This document shows, piece by piece, positions 12,801 to 22,799 of a stretch of DNA of 64,000 nucleotides. Below the pieces are notes generated by a model. It saw only the letters and a list, made by a program, of their open reading frames with translations, searched no databases and was not told where the DNA came from. The position numbers were made by a program, and so were the translations under genes. Numbering within the stretch: the first letter of the stretch is position 1; every line of letters begins with the position of its first letter. Origin of the DNA: Branchiostoma floridae (taxonomy: Eukaryota > Chordata > Leptocardii > Amphioxiformes > Branchiostomatidae); assembly GCF_000003815.2 (NCBI RefSeq), contig NC_049981.1, positions 7,912,578 to 7,976,577 of the forward strand, read 5' to 3'.

Positions 12801-15800
12801 TTAGTTTATTTTGTTGATCATCAGTTTTGAGAAGAATCATCATGTTCAACTGAATTGTAAAATCAACATGAAAACTGTATCTCAAGGTCAACTACATGTA
12901 GTCTTCACACCTTGTTACATACAGTATCAGGGAATGAATACTGATTAGATTTTTTTATCTTGGCTGTTTGCTGAAGTATTGCTGGAAGTGTGAGTTTTTC
13001 AGCTTGTATGATGGCATTTCAGTACCATGGAAAGATTCATCATAAATCATCATTCATCATTCCAGATTGTTTTTCATGCTGGAAGTTTTGCTTAAAAAAT
13101 GCCCAGAACTAAGAGAATACATTGCCGTGGCCTCAGCCATTAAATCCAAAATAATACTAATTACATTGATTTATGCATGACCCACTGAGGATGCATACTT
13201 TAAACCAGGTTACCAAATTTATGGCAAAAGCGTGACTGCTTGCTGAATGTTTGCTACGAAATGTCCGCAAACCAAGAATATGAATTGCTATGGCCTTTGC
13301 CATTAACTCCAAAATAATTATACTTATTACAAATTGTTCTATATGATTCACTGACAGCCCATGCTCTTATGACAGCTAGACATTCAGTTCAAATTTATCT
13401 AGATTACAAAGCTTTTGACCTACTGACAATGTATAATTTAGTCAGGTTACCAACTTTATGGGAATCATGTGGCTGCGCCACCACCTTGAGCCAAAAGTTA
13501 CCGAAGGTTTGGTAAGAAGCAATTGTAAAAATGTATAACAAAATAACCTGACCCACTGACAATAATTTATTTAATGCAAATTTTACCCCAGGTTGCCAAC
13601 TTGATAAAAATTGAGTAGACTACCTTGAGCCAAGAGGATACAACATTTCTTAGCAAAAGTTCACAGAACCCCAAAAAATATACTGGTGTCCAAATGAACT
13701 GCCCTAATGACCAATTGTTACGTATGACCCACTGACAGTGCATACTTTCCACCAGGTTACCAACTTCATGGGAATTGAGTGGATGCGTCGTCACCTCGAG
13801 CCAAAGGGTTACAACGTCCACACCATCTCCTTCAAGGACCCGAACCCCATGCACATCGATGCCACCTTCAACATCATCGGTCCGGGGTTGGTCCTCTCCA
13901 ACCCTGACCGACCCTGCCACCAGATCGACATGTTCAAGAAGGCCGGATGGACGATTGTCCACCCTCCCACACCGGAAATGCCGGATGGTAAGTGATATTG
14001 CTTATGTGGGCCACTTAAGCTTAATTTATCATGTGGCAAAAAAGTTGGAGATGGGATGAAGAAAAAGTGTATCTTTTGACAAAAAAGTTTTTTTAGGCTA
14101 CCAGGATTTAAGGTAATTTGCATGACCTGGTATGGCAACAACAGATGCACCTACGCTGTGATTTGGAGCCCCTATACTGTGATTTGGACCCCTGCACTGT
14201 GCTACTTTCTTGTTGTCTTGTAACAAAGATAAAAACAAATGTTGGCTTTCGTGTAATTTTACTAAATTTGTCCCTCAAAATGCAGGAAATAGTGTTTTCT
14301 AAATTCCAAGACCCCCTACAATGCTCACACCTACCTAGTACTGGCACAGCTTACCACATAGCTTTTTTAAGTTGTACAATTTGTCTTGTACATTTTGATG
14401 GAATAGCCAAGTATTTTCCCTGTAATTTCAGAAATTCTGTTATGGTTTTATAAAGCTTATTCAGCCCTTCCATCCTACATGTACTAGGCAGAAAATAGCT
14501 GCGCAATTACAGCCACCAAATGGTGATCGGATATGCGAAATTACTGTAATGGTAATGGTGCTTCACATGCCTAAATCGACATTTAATGAAACAGAACACC
14601 TCAGATACTTACTGTAAACCCATCTACATTTTCGAGGGGACTTGATGTTCAGGTAAAAGAGGAAAGAATATTTTAGCTTTTTTCGAAGTTGTAACAATAT
14701 GCAATGCAAATGCATATCCACTGCAATATAAAATGTGTAAATAAGACGATAGAAAACATTTAAACTTTTGCAGTTAATACTAAATTTAGTGAATTCTGAC
14801 AGTCAATTACAGGTTTAACAAATAATACCATGACAAATGGTGGTACATTTCACCAATGAGAGAGTGGTTGCATGTTTGTCATATATCATTTGCATAATGT
14901 TTTTATTTTGCATTTCTACATTTTGATGGAGGTAGTTGGGGCTCTGGAATCTGTTTGTTAAATCAAGGTGCCAGTTACAACAAATCTATCCATTGGTTGG
15001 TTGATCCATTAATAGATTTACCACACAATTTAGCCATTGTTTGATGGATTGATTGATGGATTGATTGATGGATTGATTGATTGATTGATTGATTGATGAT
15101 CCCCAGGCCATCCCCTGTGGATGTCGTCCAAGTGGCTGTCCATGAATGTGCTGATGATCGATCCAAAGCGTGTCGTGTGTGACAGCAACGAAGTCGCCAC
15201 CCAGAAAATGTTCGAGAAGCTTGGCATCAAGACCATCAAGGTAAAGCTCGGTGGATGTGTGATGTATAGTGCCCTCTGGTGTCTTTTCTCATTACTGCAG
15301 GGAATTTTCCTCTCAAGCAACATTTCACTATTCAAACTCTCTATAGTTGTGGCTCTAATGTAAACGCACATTTTCACAGGAACTTGTTTTATGATGGGAT
15401 GAAAAGTAGGATTTTACAGAATTTTAGATTCGCTATTGAAACAATTCTGTTTTACAGCAGTAATACAATGGAGGCATAGGTGTGACATCTTGATTTGGCA
15501 TTGGAGATTTCGAGGTCACTGACAGCTGCCTAAAGAAGAGGCCATTGCTGTTAAATGCACGCGTTCAGTATATCACTTCAAATAGGTTGATCAATGGTAC
15601 ATTATTTTGCATTATTCGGTATGTGCCCGTAATACACATTTTTACGTATTACATTTATTTTGTGGCCTGTCAGTTAGTAAGGGAGTGTTTCCCTGTACAT
15701 TAGAGGAGACTTGTCTTACATGTACATAGCCTCCTAGTGACATTTCAAAATACTGCAAGCGACAGGTGTAATTTTTGCAGGTGAACCTTCAATGCTGGGA

Positions 15801-16252
15801 GGTAGCATAGCATTTCTGAGTACTGCAATAACATGTATATTTTCATAGGTAAATCTTTGTCATGCCATCTCACTGGGAGGTTAGTTCTAATAGCTTACAT
15901 GTGCCCCTTAGCGACATTTCCTTGTACTGCAAGTAACTGGTGTATGTTGTCACAGGTGGACCTTTGTCATGCCAACTCACTGGAAGGTAGCTTAGCTTAC
16001 ATATGCCCCCTAGCGACATTTCCCTGTACTGCAAGTAACTGGGGTATATTTTCACAGGTGAACCGTCGTCATGCCAACTCCCTGGGAGGTAGCTTAGCTT
16101 ACATAGGCCCCCTAGCAATATTTCCTTGTACTGCAAGTAACTGGTGTATATTTTCACAGGTGAACCTTCGTCATGCCAACTCCCTGGGGGGCGGCTTCCA
16201 TTGCTGGACGTGCGACGTTCGCCGCCGTGGTGGTTTGGAGTCGTACCTGTGA
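775..16252 (+). CDS. GATM: Glycine amidinotransferase (AGAT), mitochondrial, 8 coding exons
   Basis: Transfers the amidino group of arginine to glycine, giving ornithine and guanidinoacetate, the first step of creatine synthesis; the vertebrate enzyme sits in the mitochondrial intermembrane space (established). Coding exons: 775-849, 6544-6768, 8925-9120, 9603-9867, 12026-12163, 13756-13987, 15107-15240, 16160-16252. Phases at the junctions are 0,0,1,0,0,1,0 and all join correctly. The reading matches vertebrate AGAT almost throughout, e.g. [49 protein letters not shown] and [15 protein letters not shown]. The catalytic triad is present as Asp258 (CFDAADF), His308 (PMHIDA) and Cys412 (FHCW) in the reconstructed numbering. 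Exon 4 holds a 100-N gap and one missing base, so the assembled sequence cannot be translated straight through. Reconstructed length is about 427 aa against 423 in human. Identity is near certain; the first exon is inferred. Confidence 0.95.
3180..3530. mobile_element. MITE family A (CAGGGCTC ends), copy 1
   Basis: Inverted ends CAGGGCTCAAAATAC and its complement at 3516-3530. The inside has several GTGCAGGTAA / TTACCTGCAC inverted motifs. It is flanked on both sides by AATGG (3175-3179 and 3531-3535), a possible 5-bp target duplication. Full-length relatives lie at 7914, 12262 and 51789. No ORF; non-autonomous, superfamily not assigned. Confidence 0.8.
5595..6017. other. Assembly gap (423 N)
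   Basis: Run of N inside GATM intron 1. Any open frame drawn through it is meaningless. Confidence 0.99.
6544..6768 (+). CDS. GATM: GATM coding exon 2
   Basis: The acceptor is a pyrimidine tract ending TTTTTCCGCAG. The exon reads [20 protein letters not shown], where QSTQ matches the end of the human presequence region, then a charged linker, then [20 protein letters not shown]. It ends VEVK|GTCAGA in phase 0. The frame stays open upstream to an ATG at 6457, but that part lies before the acceptor and has no similarity to AGAT. Confidence 0.93.
6811..7340 (-). mobile_element. LINE 3' fragment (non-LTR reverse transcriptase tail)
   Basis: On the minus strand the frame reads [20 protein letters not shown] (7131-7190), the WNSLP..I...S....FK pattern at the C-terminus of Jockey/CR1/L2-type reverse transcriptases. 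The 3' side ends in ACCTGGGTTAAATAAAG and an AAAC-repeat tail (6811-6850). It is 5'-truncated in GATM intron 2, and the left limit of similarity is uncertain. Confidence 0.6.
7914..8244. mobile_element. MITE family A, copy 2
   Basis: Ends CAGGGCTCGAAATAC and GTATTTCGAGCCCTG are exact inverted repeats. The body aligns by eye with the copy at 3180 over its whole length. No clear target duplication. Lies in GATM intron 2. Confidence 0.8.
8925..9120 (+). CDS. GATM: GATM coding exon 3
   Basis: The acceptor is TTTCACCTGTTTCCAG. The exon reads [20 protein letters not shown], then a helix with [20 protein letters not shown], then TPWFESP. It ends CCA G|GTAAAG in phase 1. It has the AGAT pattern up to the TP.FES block. 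Confidence 0.95.
9603..9867 (+). CDS. GATM: GATM coding exon 4, broken by an N gap and a 1-base deletion
   Basis: Begins with LYASMPRDI after a TTTTCCCAG acceptor and ends [20 protein letters not shown] in phase 0. The family sequence after MPRDIL is IVVGDEII. Here that block is present but one frame off, so one base is missing around 9632-9636. The N run 9659-9758 sits where family alignment predicts only about 25 coding bases (EAPMAWRSR), so 100 N is probably a nominal gap size. With +1 base and a 25-base gap both exon phases fit. The likely cause is assembly error at a contig end rather than a real mutation. Confidence 0.9.
9659..9758. other. Assembly gap (100 N) inside GATM exon 4
   Basis: Exactly 100 N, typical of a nominal unknown-size gap. 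AGAT alignment predicts about 25 missing bases if no intron lies here. Confidence 0.99.
10460..11065. mobile_element. MITE with TACCGTATATTCTCGAATAA ends
   Basis: Terminal inverted repeat of about 29 bp starting TACCGTATATTCTCGAATAA, with one mismatch at the other end (GTGCGTGCTTTATTCGAGAA then TATACGGTA). Inside are three more GGGGTGCGTACTTTATTTGA-like segments. The TA at both edges is compatible with a TA target duplication (Tc1/mariner-like, inferred). No ORF. Lies in GATM intron 4. Confidence 0.75.
11599..11974. mobile_element. Foldback element with CATCCTCCTA ends and a third internal copy
   Basis: Left end CATCCTCCTACGCACGGTCC continues through CCCAACGG to CCTATGGGGCCCTGCTAT. The right end (11921-11974) is its inverted copy, an imperfect terminal repeat of about 57 bp. 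A further inverted copy of the outer 27 bp sits at 11741-11767, so the element carries three ends. No coding content. GATM intron 4. Confidence 0.65.
12026..12163 (+). CDS. GATM: GATM coding exon 5 (catalytic Asp)
   Basis: The 46-codon phase 0/0 exon follows GTGTGTGTACAG. It reads [20 protein letters not shown] and then [20 protein letters not shown], which carries the catalytic Asp, and ends AQRSQ|GTACAC. A TTTG microsatellite starts just inside the following intron. Confidence 0.96.
12170..12222. repeat. TTTG microsatellite
   Basis: Interrupted tandem TTTG units beginning 7 bases inside the intron after GATM exon 5. Confidence 0.9.
12262..12620. mobile_element. MITE family A, copy 3, with a nested insertion
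   Basis: Same ends and body as the copies at 3180 and 7914. It carries an extra piece at about 12470-12535 that starts with an AG microsatellite and continues ACTTTATTTGTCCATTAGC. That piece is absent from the other copies, so it entered later. Confidence 0.75.
13040..13755 (+). repeat. Degenerate tandem array of the GATM exon 6 acceptor region
   Basis: Three copies of the intron end plus first codons of exon 6 precede the true exon: junction-like points at 13209, 13446 and 13592, then the real one at 13756. Each follows a version of GACCCACTGACA. The copy at 13446 still reads [17 protein letters not shown]. The copies at 13209 and 13592 hit stops (TGA, TAG). Confidence 0.85.
13756..13987 (+). 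CDS. GATM: GATM coding exon 6 (catalytic His)
   Basis: After TACTTTCCACCAG the exon reads [20 protein letters not shown], then [20 protein letters not shown] with the catalytic His, then [20 protein letters not shown] and PPTPEMPD. It ends GAT G|GTAAGT in phase 1. Three degraded copies of its acceptor and first codons lie in the intron just upstream (see findings). Confidence 0.97.
15045..15100. repeat. ATTG/ATGG microsatellite abutting GATM exon 7
   Basis: Tandem TTGATTGA and TTGATGGA units run to six bases before the acceptor AG at 15105-15106. Confidence 0.9.
15107..15240 (+). CDS. GATM: GATM coding exon 7
   Basis: Reads [20 protein letters not shown], then [17 protein letters not shown], ending AAG|GTAAAG in phase 0. 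The acceptor GATCCCCAG is preceded directly by a TTGATTGA/TTGATGGA tandem repeat, so there is no ordinary C-rich pyrimidine tract. Confidence 0.95.
15690..16192 (+). repeat. 102-bp tandem array copying the GATM terminal-exon acceptor
   Basis: Units contain CATTTCC..GTACTGCAAGTAAC, a pyrimidine tract, CACAG and the start of the last exon. Junction-like points fall at 15781, 15849, 15956, 16058 and 16160 (true), with spacings 68, 107, 102 and 102. The last three units lie in one uninterrupted reading frame with the true exon. Confidence 0.93.
16160..16252 (+). CDS. GATM: GATM terminal coding exon (catalytic Cys)
   Basis: After TATATTTTCACAG the exon reads [20 protein letters not shown] and then [10 protein letters not shown] with stop TGA at 16250-16252. 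It contains the nucleophilic Cys of the amidinotransferase fold. The acceptor and the first ~30 coding bases recur in four tandem decoys upstream, at 15781, 15849, 15956 and 16058. Confidence 0.97.
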   Translation: MNLRHANSLGGGFHCWTCDVRRRGGLESYL

Positions 16253-18460
16253 GATCCGTCCACCAACACCGTCCGTCCACAACGTGTCCACATTGTGTGT
16301 GTGATTGAAACTAGCTTGCTGTGAGCCATATACAGTATGTAGGAGTATAGAACAATATGTGTGGGGGTATAAAAGAAATTACCTTGTGTAACATCTGTGG
16401 AAGGACAGGGAGTCTATAATGTATAGGGTCCGAAAAAAGATGTATATGGTTTCAAACAGTAGTGTCAAACAATTTGATTCACCGTCAACATTTGTATTTT
16501 TAAACAAATTTTGAGCATTCTTCGAAATTGATGAATTTCAATTGAGAAAAAATTCAATTGAGTCTTATTAATTGCTAACTCTTTTGATTTTGTATTTTGA
16601 TTGAGGTTTTTGCCATTTCTGGTGTTTACAATCATTTCTACTTGAATACACATCAAAATACATATATTTTGTGGTTTTAGGTACATTGGGGGTCTAGGTG
16701 TATATTTTATAAATTTCTCCCCATTGCTCTTATTGTAGAACTCACAACAAATTTTCAAAACTTGAAGAAATTCTTGGTACATTTATGATTTTTTTCTAAA
16801 CATTTTTGGTTACTCCTAGTATATCAGGTATGTGCATGGGAAAAATACCCTGGTATTAAGCTACATGTAGCTCATGGTTAAAAATGCACATGTCATGCAC
16901 AGTGCTCCATTGGAAATATGTCAAATTTGATGGCCCCTGAGACAAATACAAAACAGATCTGGATATGTTTTAAGCATATTCTAGAAAACAACTGTGAGTT
17001 AGATACCTTTACCTCGCTTATTCACAGTGACTTTTAGTTGTTTGGCAACACCTACACTGTTAGGTGGTGAGATTATTATTGTTTGGAGATGATTGTGACT
17101 GAAATGACCCTTGTTGAGAATGATGGTGATCTGTCCCTCCACAGCTTGTTCCACTGTGTGCAGTGCTCAAGGTGCCGAACTATATTTTGTTCTGTCAATT
17201 GTATTAATGGGCGGGCTCTCGTTTGGTTAAACATACTTCAAAGCCAAATTCAAACATGTTCAACTAACCCCGAGGTCAGGGTCAAACTGGCCTTACCAGG
17301 GTAGTGAATGAGTTCGAGTTTGGCTGGGTTTTGGTCGTACCCCATGGAAAACCAACCACGTAAAGTGAAGTACAAATTATGTGAGTCAGAGCCATTTTTC
17401 TGTTGATTCCATGGGGTTCTACCTTGTACAACTTGTAGCAGAAGTCTTGGTAGAAAATATTATGTCTTGGAGTGTAAATATATAAAGAGAGGAAGAAGAT
17501 GTGTTGAGAACTAGGTTAATGTTGTTTCTCTTTAAATTTGTACATGGCATATTCAATATGTTCTTGTCTCTGTTGGCCCTGCCATGTTGATGTGTGGAAA
17601 AGTTTGTTCTTAAGTTGAGCAGGTGACTTGTATCAAGCCAGTTTGCTTTGCTGAGTCGTATTTCATTGAATTCCTAGGGCAAAATATTACATTATTTTGC
17701 TGAATATGCCAACCAGAATGTTTGTATAGAATTGCCAACCAATGACAGGGTTTCAATCCAGAAAGCAGCCCATCGGCACTAAATGTTGGTGACCAATCAC
17801 GTCATGGTTCTTGGCACAACCAATCTGAATTTAAGTGTTGTGACCAATCACCTCATTGCTCTGGGCACAACCAATCAGTGTTGAAGTGTTGTGACCAATC
17901 ACATCATTGCTCCAGCACTCAATCTTGGTGACCAATCACATCATGTCACACAGTCTGACCAATCAGAAGCCATAGTAGGTCTTTAGATTTTCCTCCTAAG
18001 AAATCAGGATGGAGTTTTAGGGGCCAACAGAGATTAAGGTTATGTGACCCAAGACTTCTGCTATAACTTAAGTTGTCTTCTTGAGGCAAGGTCTTGAAGT
18101 TTGCAAAGAAAGATCACGTTTCTGAGTCTTCAAAAATGGGCACAGTATCAGTAGATGAATAGGTTCCTGGTGATCTGCAATTGTTTCAATTGAAAAGTCC
18201 TACCTACCAGCGGGGTAAGAAAGGCAGCTACACAATATGGCAATGGTAGGTCAGGTCCCTTCACTGTTACACGGTATTGAAATGTTCGTGTGAGTTTGGC
18301 TGATTCTGAATGCTGGCAATTGCTTGCTGATCCACTAAAACCGCTAGCATGGTGCTAAAAGACCTTGTAAACTCATCTTACTAAAGTGATCTTTCACTCT
18401 TGTATTGCTTAAGTTCAAAACAGATTTTCTAGTTGACTAAGTATTGAAATAAAAAAAAAT
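16253..18460 (+). other. GATM 3' UTR / flank
   Basis: Non-coding after the stop at 16252. The first strong AATAAA is at 18448-18453, inside TTGAAATAAAAAAAAATTG, and could be the poly(A) signal, though it is 2.2 kb away. No other gene seen. Confidence 0.35.
17728..17965 (+). repeat. CCAAT-rich degenerate tandem repeat
   Basis: Eight CCAAT motifs in the same orientation in about 230 bp, most as GTGACCAATCAC(A/C/G)TCAT or CACAACCAATC. Units are roughly 50 bp and imperfect. Lies about 1.5 kb after the GATM stop. Confidence 0.8.
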
Positions 18461-21132
18461 TGTCACAGAACATACCAATATATGCACGTGACCCCAGATT
18501 CTAAGGTTTAAGATTCTTTAAGTCAAAACCTTCTTTAGGTCACAATATTATGAAACCATTGTTAAACAGACTTTCAGTTTGGCCTGAAATGTTTAAAATT
18601 GCCCTTTTTCTATTAGGTCTTAGTAATTTTACATAACCCTCAAAATGCTACCTTTTGACTGTCCCCGTACAACCATGCAGTGTAAAAGCACCTATTAGCA
18701 TATTGAGGGTTAAAGAATCCTGTCCACAGCGATTGTTGGACCTGACCTAGCCTGTCCATTTTTTTCTACATCCGAGAAGCGCGTGTCTTAGATTAACTCA
18801 GGTTAAGTTTTTACTGAATGTGATTCTCAATGAGTCAGTAACTTCTTTAACAGGGCCAGTAATGTTCCTTCTTGAATGTGAAACTGAAAGATTTTGTCTG
18901 AATCAATTTTTGTATACAGTTACACCTTGTGTTTCGTATATGATGTTGATTATAAGAATATTAGTAGTGCTTTCGTTATTGTCTGTCCATAAAAATGATC
19001 ACTGGGTCTGAACACAGTAGAAAAAAAATATCATGTTGATTATTTTATATGCTGCTATTTTATGTTACTGCTTTCATAATATAACAATTGTTATATACCA
19101 GCAATTATCATAATTTTGTCTGCAAATTTGAGACTACATTATCATGATATCTTGTGCTGTTTCCAAAACTGCAGCCAGTCCATGGCTTTCTGGTTGGTGG
19201 ACTACAGAATTCACTCAAACAAATTTGAACAATTCTAGATACTGCCCCTCTATGAAGAGAAACAGTTTCTTACAATTTGAATTCTGAAAGCCGACTACAT
19301 GTAGTTGAACATCCATTGTTTTGGAAGGATGGATTGGGAGGAACCAGGATTTGTATCTACCAACTTGTCATTGTGACTACTGTTTTCTAAACTGACAAGC
19401 ATTTCCATGGGGATGCAAGTACATGTACCACTTGAGCAAAAGAGGGATTTGCTTAGCTGAAAAAAAGGTGAATAACCTCGGCCAGAAAAAATGTGGAAGA
19501 GTTCACTTTGAAGGGTAGGTTGCTTGGTGGAAAATGATTTTTTTTTTACTCCGCTCCCTTTTATCTTTTGTGGTACAGTTCCCAATAACTGCCATATATT
19601 GAACATAATTTAAATGTTTTTGAATTTCCTGTATGTGTAGCGCATATTGCCAAGACATTGAATTATATAACTGGTCTATAGTAATCACTAATTTACCAGA
19701 TTGCACGGTACTCTGCATTGACACCTATATCAACACCAGTTAGTCCTAGGGAGCAAAGCGTATCAGTACGGTTTGTTTGAATGTTGTTATAGCTGTCTTC
19801 TATGTTGACATCTATGTTAAGTATAAGAATGGACATAGACTACTGAAAGATTTGGAGTGCCTAATGTACAATGTACTAACACTCATTATTGTTTCGGTTG
19901 GAAAAAAAGGAATTACCCTTGGACAGCAATGTTTTGGATGGTAAAAAATGATTCTTTAAATTTGATTAAGATATGTTGTTTTCAGGAAAATGCCCATTCA
20001 AAACTTTCAATTCTGATTTAAGTGTTTTGAAGTGACTACAAATGTTTGATTTGAAGATCACAGAATTAGAAAAATCTGGTTACACAGTTTGGTAGAATAA
20101 CTGAGTCATAGTAATACATACTAATAACATGAACATGTGTTACTTTCTTGACTGGTCCTTAACATGTATCATGTAAAGATTTGAACTGATTGATTAAAAA
20201 AAATGGGTATGATATCGGGTCAAGACTCTACAGGAGCAGCCTGAACTAAGAAGCAATACGATGAATAGAAATGTGAAATGGTTGTGCACCGATCAATGTT
20301 CACCTAAAGAGGGGGAGTAACATAGAAGCTGAACAAACCTTCATCATCGTCATCAATGATCAGCTGCTACGCAGGTGACTGTAAGTTTCTCCAGTCCAGT
20401 TTGTCAGCCGCATGATGACGGATTTCCTTCACAGGAGCCCTTAACCCTAAAAGTGTCGAATATCTGCATATATAGGGGAGGCACGTGTCAGCTGGTGAAA
20501 TCTAATCAACATTGACATTTGATGAGTTAATGTGCCATTTGAACTTCTTGTTCCACCATTTGGGAGGAAAAGTGCCCTATGATATGTGGGCTGCCTGATA
20601 TATTTCTATAGTTCTTTTCAGGCTCTTCCCCCTACAAGTTTACATTGACATGTGCTGCAGCCTATCTTGAACTAGATTTGAAAGTGCCAACATTTTGTTG
20701 TGGTGTCTGCAAGATGTTGATGTGTTCTTAAAACCACAAACTCAGCAGTAGGTCTAAGTTACAATGAAAAGAGCTTTCGTTTGATGTTTCCTGGGTGTCC
20801 TGGTAAAATAATCTCAATTCAGAGTTCCTCACAAACCGCTCATATGTATCCACCGTGGTAGCTTTTATTTCTCAAGTGGTTCACTTTGCTTTTTAAAAGA
20901 ATAAAGATGAAACTGTGAGTTTACAACGTTTCAACATCTTGTACACAATCCAGAATGAAAAGCCATACAGGCTTGCTCCTGATCTGTACGAAAAAGAAAT
21001 TGTGTCAGAAGAAAAGAAAAAAATATGCTGAAAGTGAGCTTTGTATTCTGCGACTGAAAGACCTTGCATGTTTTTAAGCATAAGACGTTTGTTGAAATGT
21101 GTTTCAATGATTATATTTCAATGAAAAACTAG
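18461..21132. other. Intergenic DNA, no gene seen
   Basis: AT-rich sequence read on both strands. Only short chance frames are present and no repeat family of this window is recognised. Confidence 0.5.
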
Positions 21133-21393
21133 NNNNNNNNNNNNNNNNNNNNNNNNNNNNNNNNNNNNNNNNNNNNNNNNNNNNNNNNNNNNNNNNNNNN
21201 NNNNNNNNNNNNNNNNNNNNNNNNNNNNNNNNNNNNNNNNNNNNNNNNNNNNNNNNNNNNNNNNNNNNNNNNNNNNNNNNNNNNNNNNNNNNNNNNNNNN
21301 NNNNNNNNNNNNNNNNNNNNNNNNNNNNNNNNNNNNNNNNNNNNNNNNNNNNNNNNNNNNNNNNNNNNNNNNNNNNNNNNNNNNNNNNNNNNN
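21133..21393. other. Assembly gap (261 N)
   Basis: Run of N in intergenic DNA. Confidence 0.99.
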
Positions 21394-21639
21394 TGCTGCT
21401 TTCTAAATTTAATATGTGTTTTGTTGACTTTCTAATTGGAAAATCATGCAAAATGTACATGTGTGACTAAAAAGATAACAAAACACACAAAGCGTAAAAA
21501 GATTTTTTCAATCAATAAAATTCATTGAATGTGACTGTAACTGGAAAAATGTGCAAAAACAAAAAAATTATACCACCCAATAAACTACTAGGCTTTTTGG
21601 CCTCATCACCTGGAATGTCTGTCAGTTACAATCCCTGTT

Positions 21640-22480
21640 TTTGGATGGTTTTCAGTACCAAGAACAGGCATATGTCTGTGTGTGTGGATTGTGTGCAGTA
21701 CCAAGGAAAGGTGTGTTATCCAGTGTGTGGATGGTGTTGAGTACGAAGAAGAGGCATGTGGAAGGTGTTCAGCACCAAGGACAGGTATGTTTGTGTGTGG
21801 ATGGTGTTCAGATCCAAAGACAGGTATGTTTGTGTGTGGATGGTGTTCAGCACCAAGGACAGGCATGTTTGTGTGTGGAAGGTGTTCAGCACCAAGGACA
21901 GGCATGTTTGTGTGTGGATGGTGTTCAGCACCAAGGACAGGTATGTTTGTGTGGGGATGGTGTTCAGCACCAAGGACAGGTATGTTTGTGTGTGGATGGT
22001 GTTCAGCTCCAAGGACAGGCGTGTTTGTGTGTGGAAGGTGTTCAGCACCAAGGACAGGCGTGTTTGTGTGTGGATGATGTTCAGCACCAAGGACAGGTAT
22101 GTTTGTGTGTGGATGGTGTTCAGCTCCAAGGACAGGCATGTTTGTGTGTGGAAGGTGTTCAGCACCAAGGACAGGCGTGTTTGTGTGTNNNNNNNNNNNN
22201 NNNNNNNNNNNNNNNNNNNNNNNNNNNNNNNNNNNNNNNNNNNNNNNNNNNNNNNNNNNNNNNNNNNNNNNNNNNNNNNNNNNNNNNNNNNNNNNNNNNN
22301 NNNNNNNNNNNNNNNNNNNNNNNNNNNNNNNNNNNNNNNNNNNNNNNNNNNNNNNNNNNNNNNNNNNNNNNNNNNNNNNNNNNNNNNNNNNNNNNNNNNN
22401 NNNNNNATGTTTGTGTATGGATGGTGTTCAGCACCAAGGGCAGGCATGTTTGTGTGCAAATGATGTTCAATGTTTTTGTG
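21640..22480. repeat. 39-bp minisatellite
   Basis: Tandem units GTGTTCAGCACCAAGGACAG + GTATGTTTGTGTGTGGATG. The first and last units are degraded. The unit is 13 codons long and stop-free in several frames of both strands, so long repetitive frames arise (e.g. GWCSAPRTGMFVC or VLGAEHHPHTNIP). Simultaneous openness on both strands, no start context and no flanking exon make a protein unlikely. N gap 22189-22406 lies inside it. Confidence 0.9.
22189..22406. other. Assembly gap (218 N) inside the 39-bp minisatellite
   Basis: Gap in a tandem repeat, so the true array length is unknown. Confidence 0.99.
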
Positions 22481-22799
22481 TGAAAGGTGTTCATCACCAT
22501 CTATCAGATTAGACTATTAGAATGGACAACAAAAGAGAAAGGGAAAGAGAAATATGTACCTTTCATTGTTGATTTTAGTGGTGGTAAGGTTCCAAAAGAA
22601 CAGCACAATCTTGTGTCATTATATCAACTTTATCCGTAGGCAAGAAACTCTCATGGATTTACACTGGAGGGTTTACACATACATAATGTATTTTCAATAC
22701 TAACATTTAATATTGCAGTGCACTTTGAGCACTGAAATGTACTCAGTGGACCTGTGTCCCATTACATCAAAGCACCCTGGAGGTGAGGGCAGTGTGATA

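Noticed and set aside
21641-22483. 280-residue repetitive protein
   Set aside because: Minisatellite frame open on both strands, crosses an N gap, no splice or start support.
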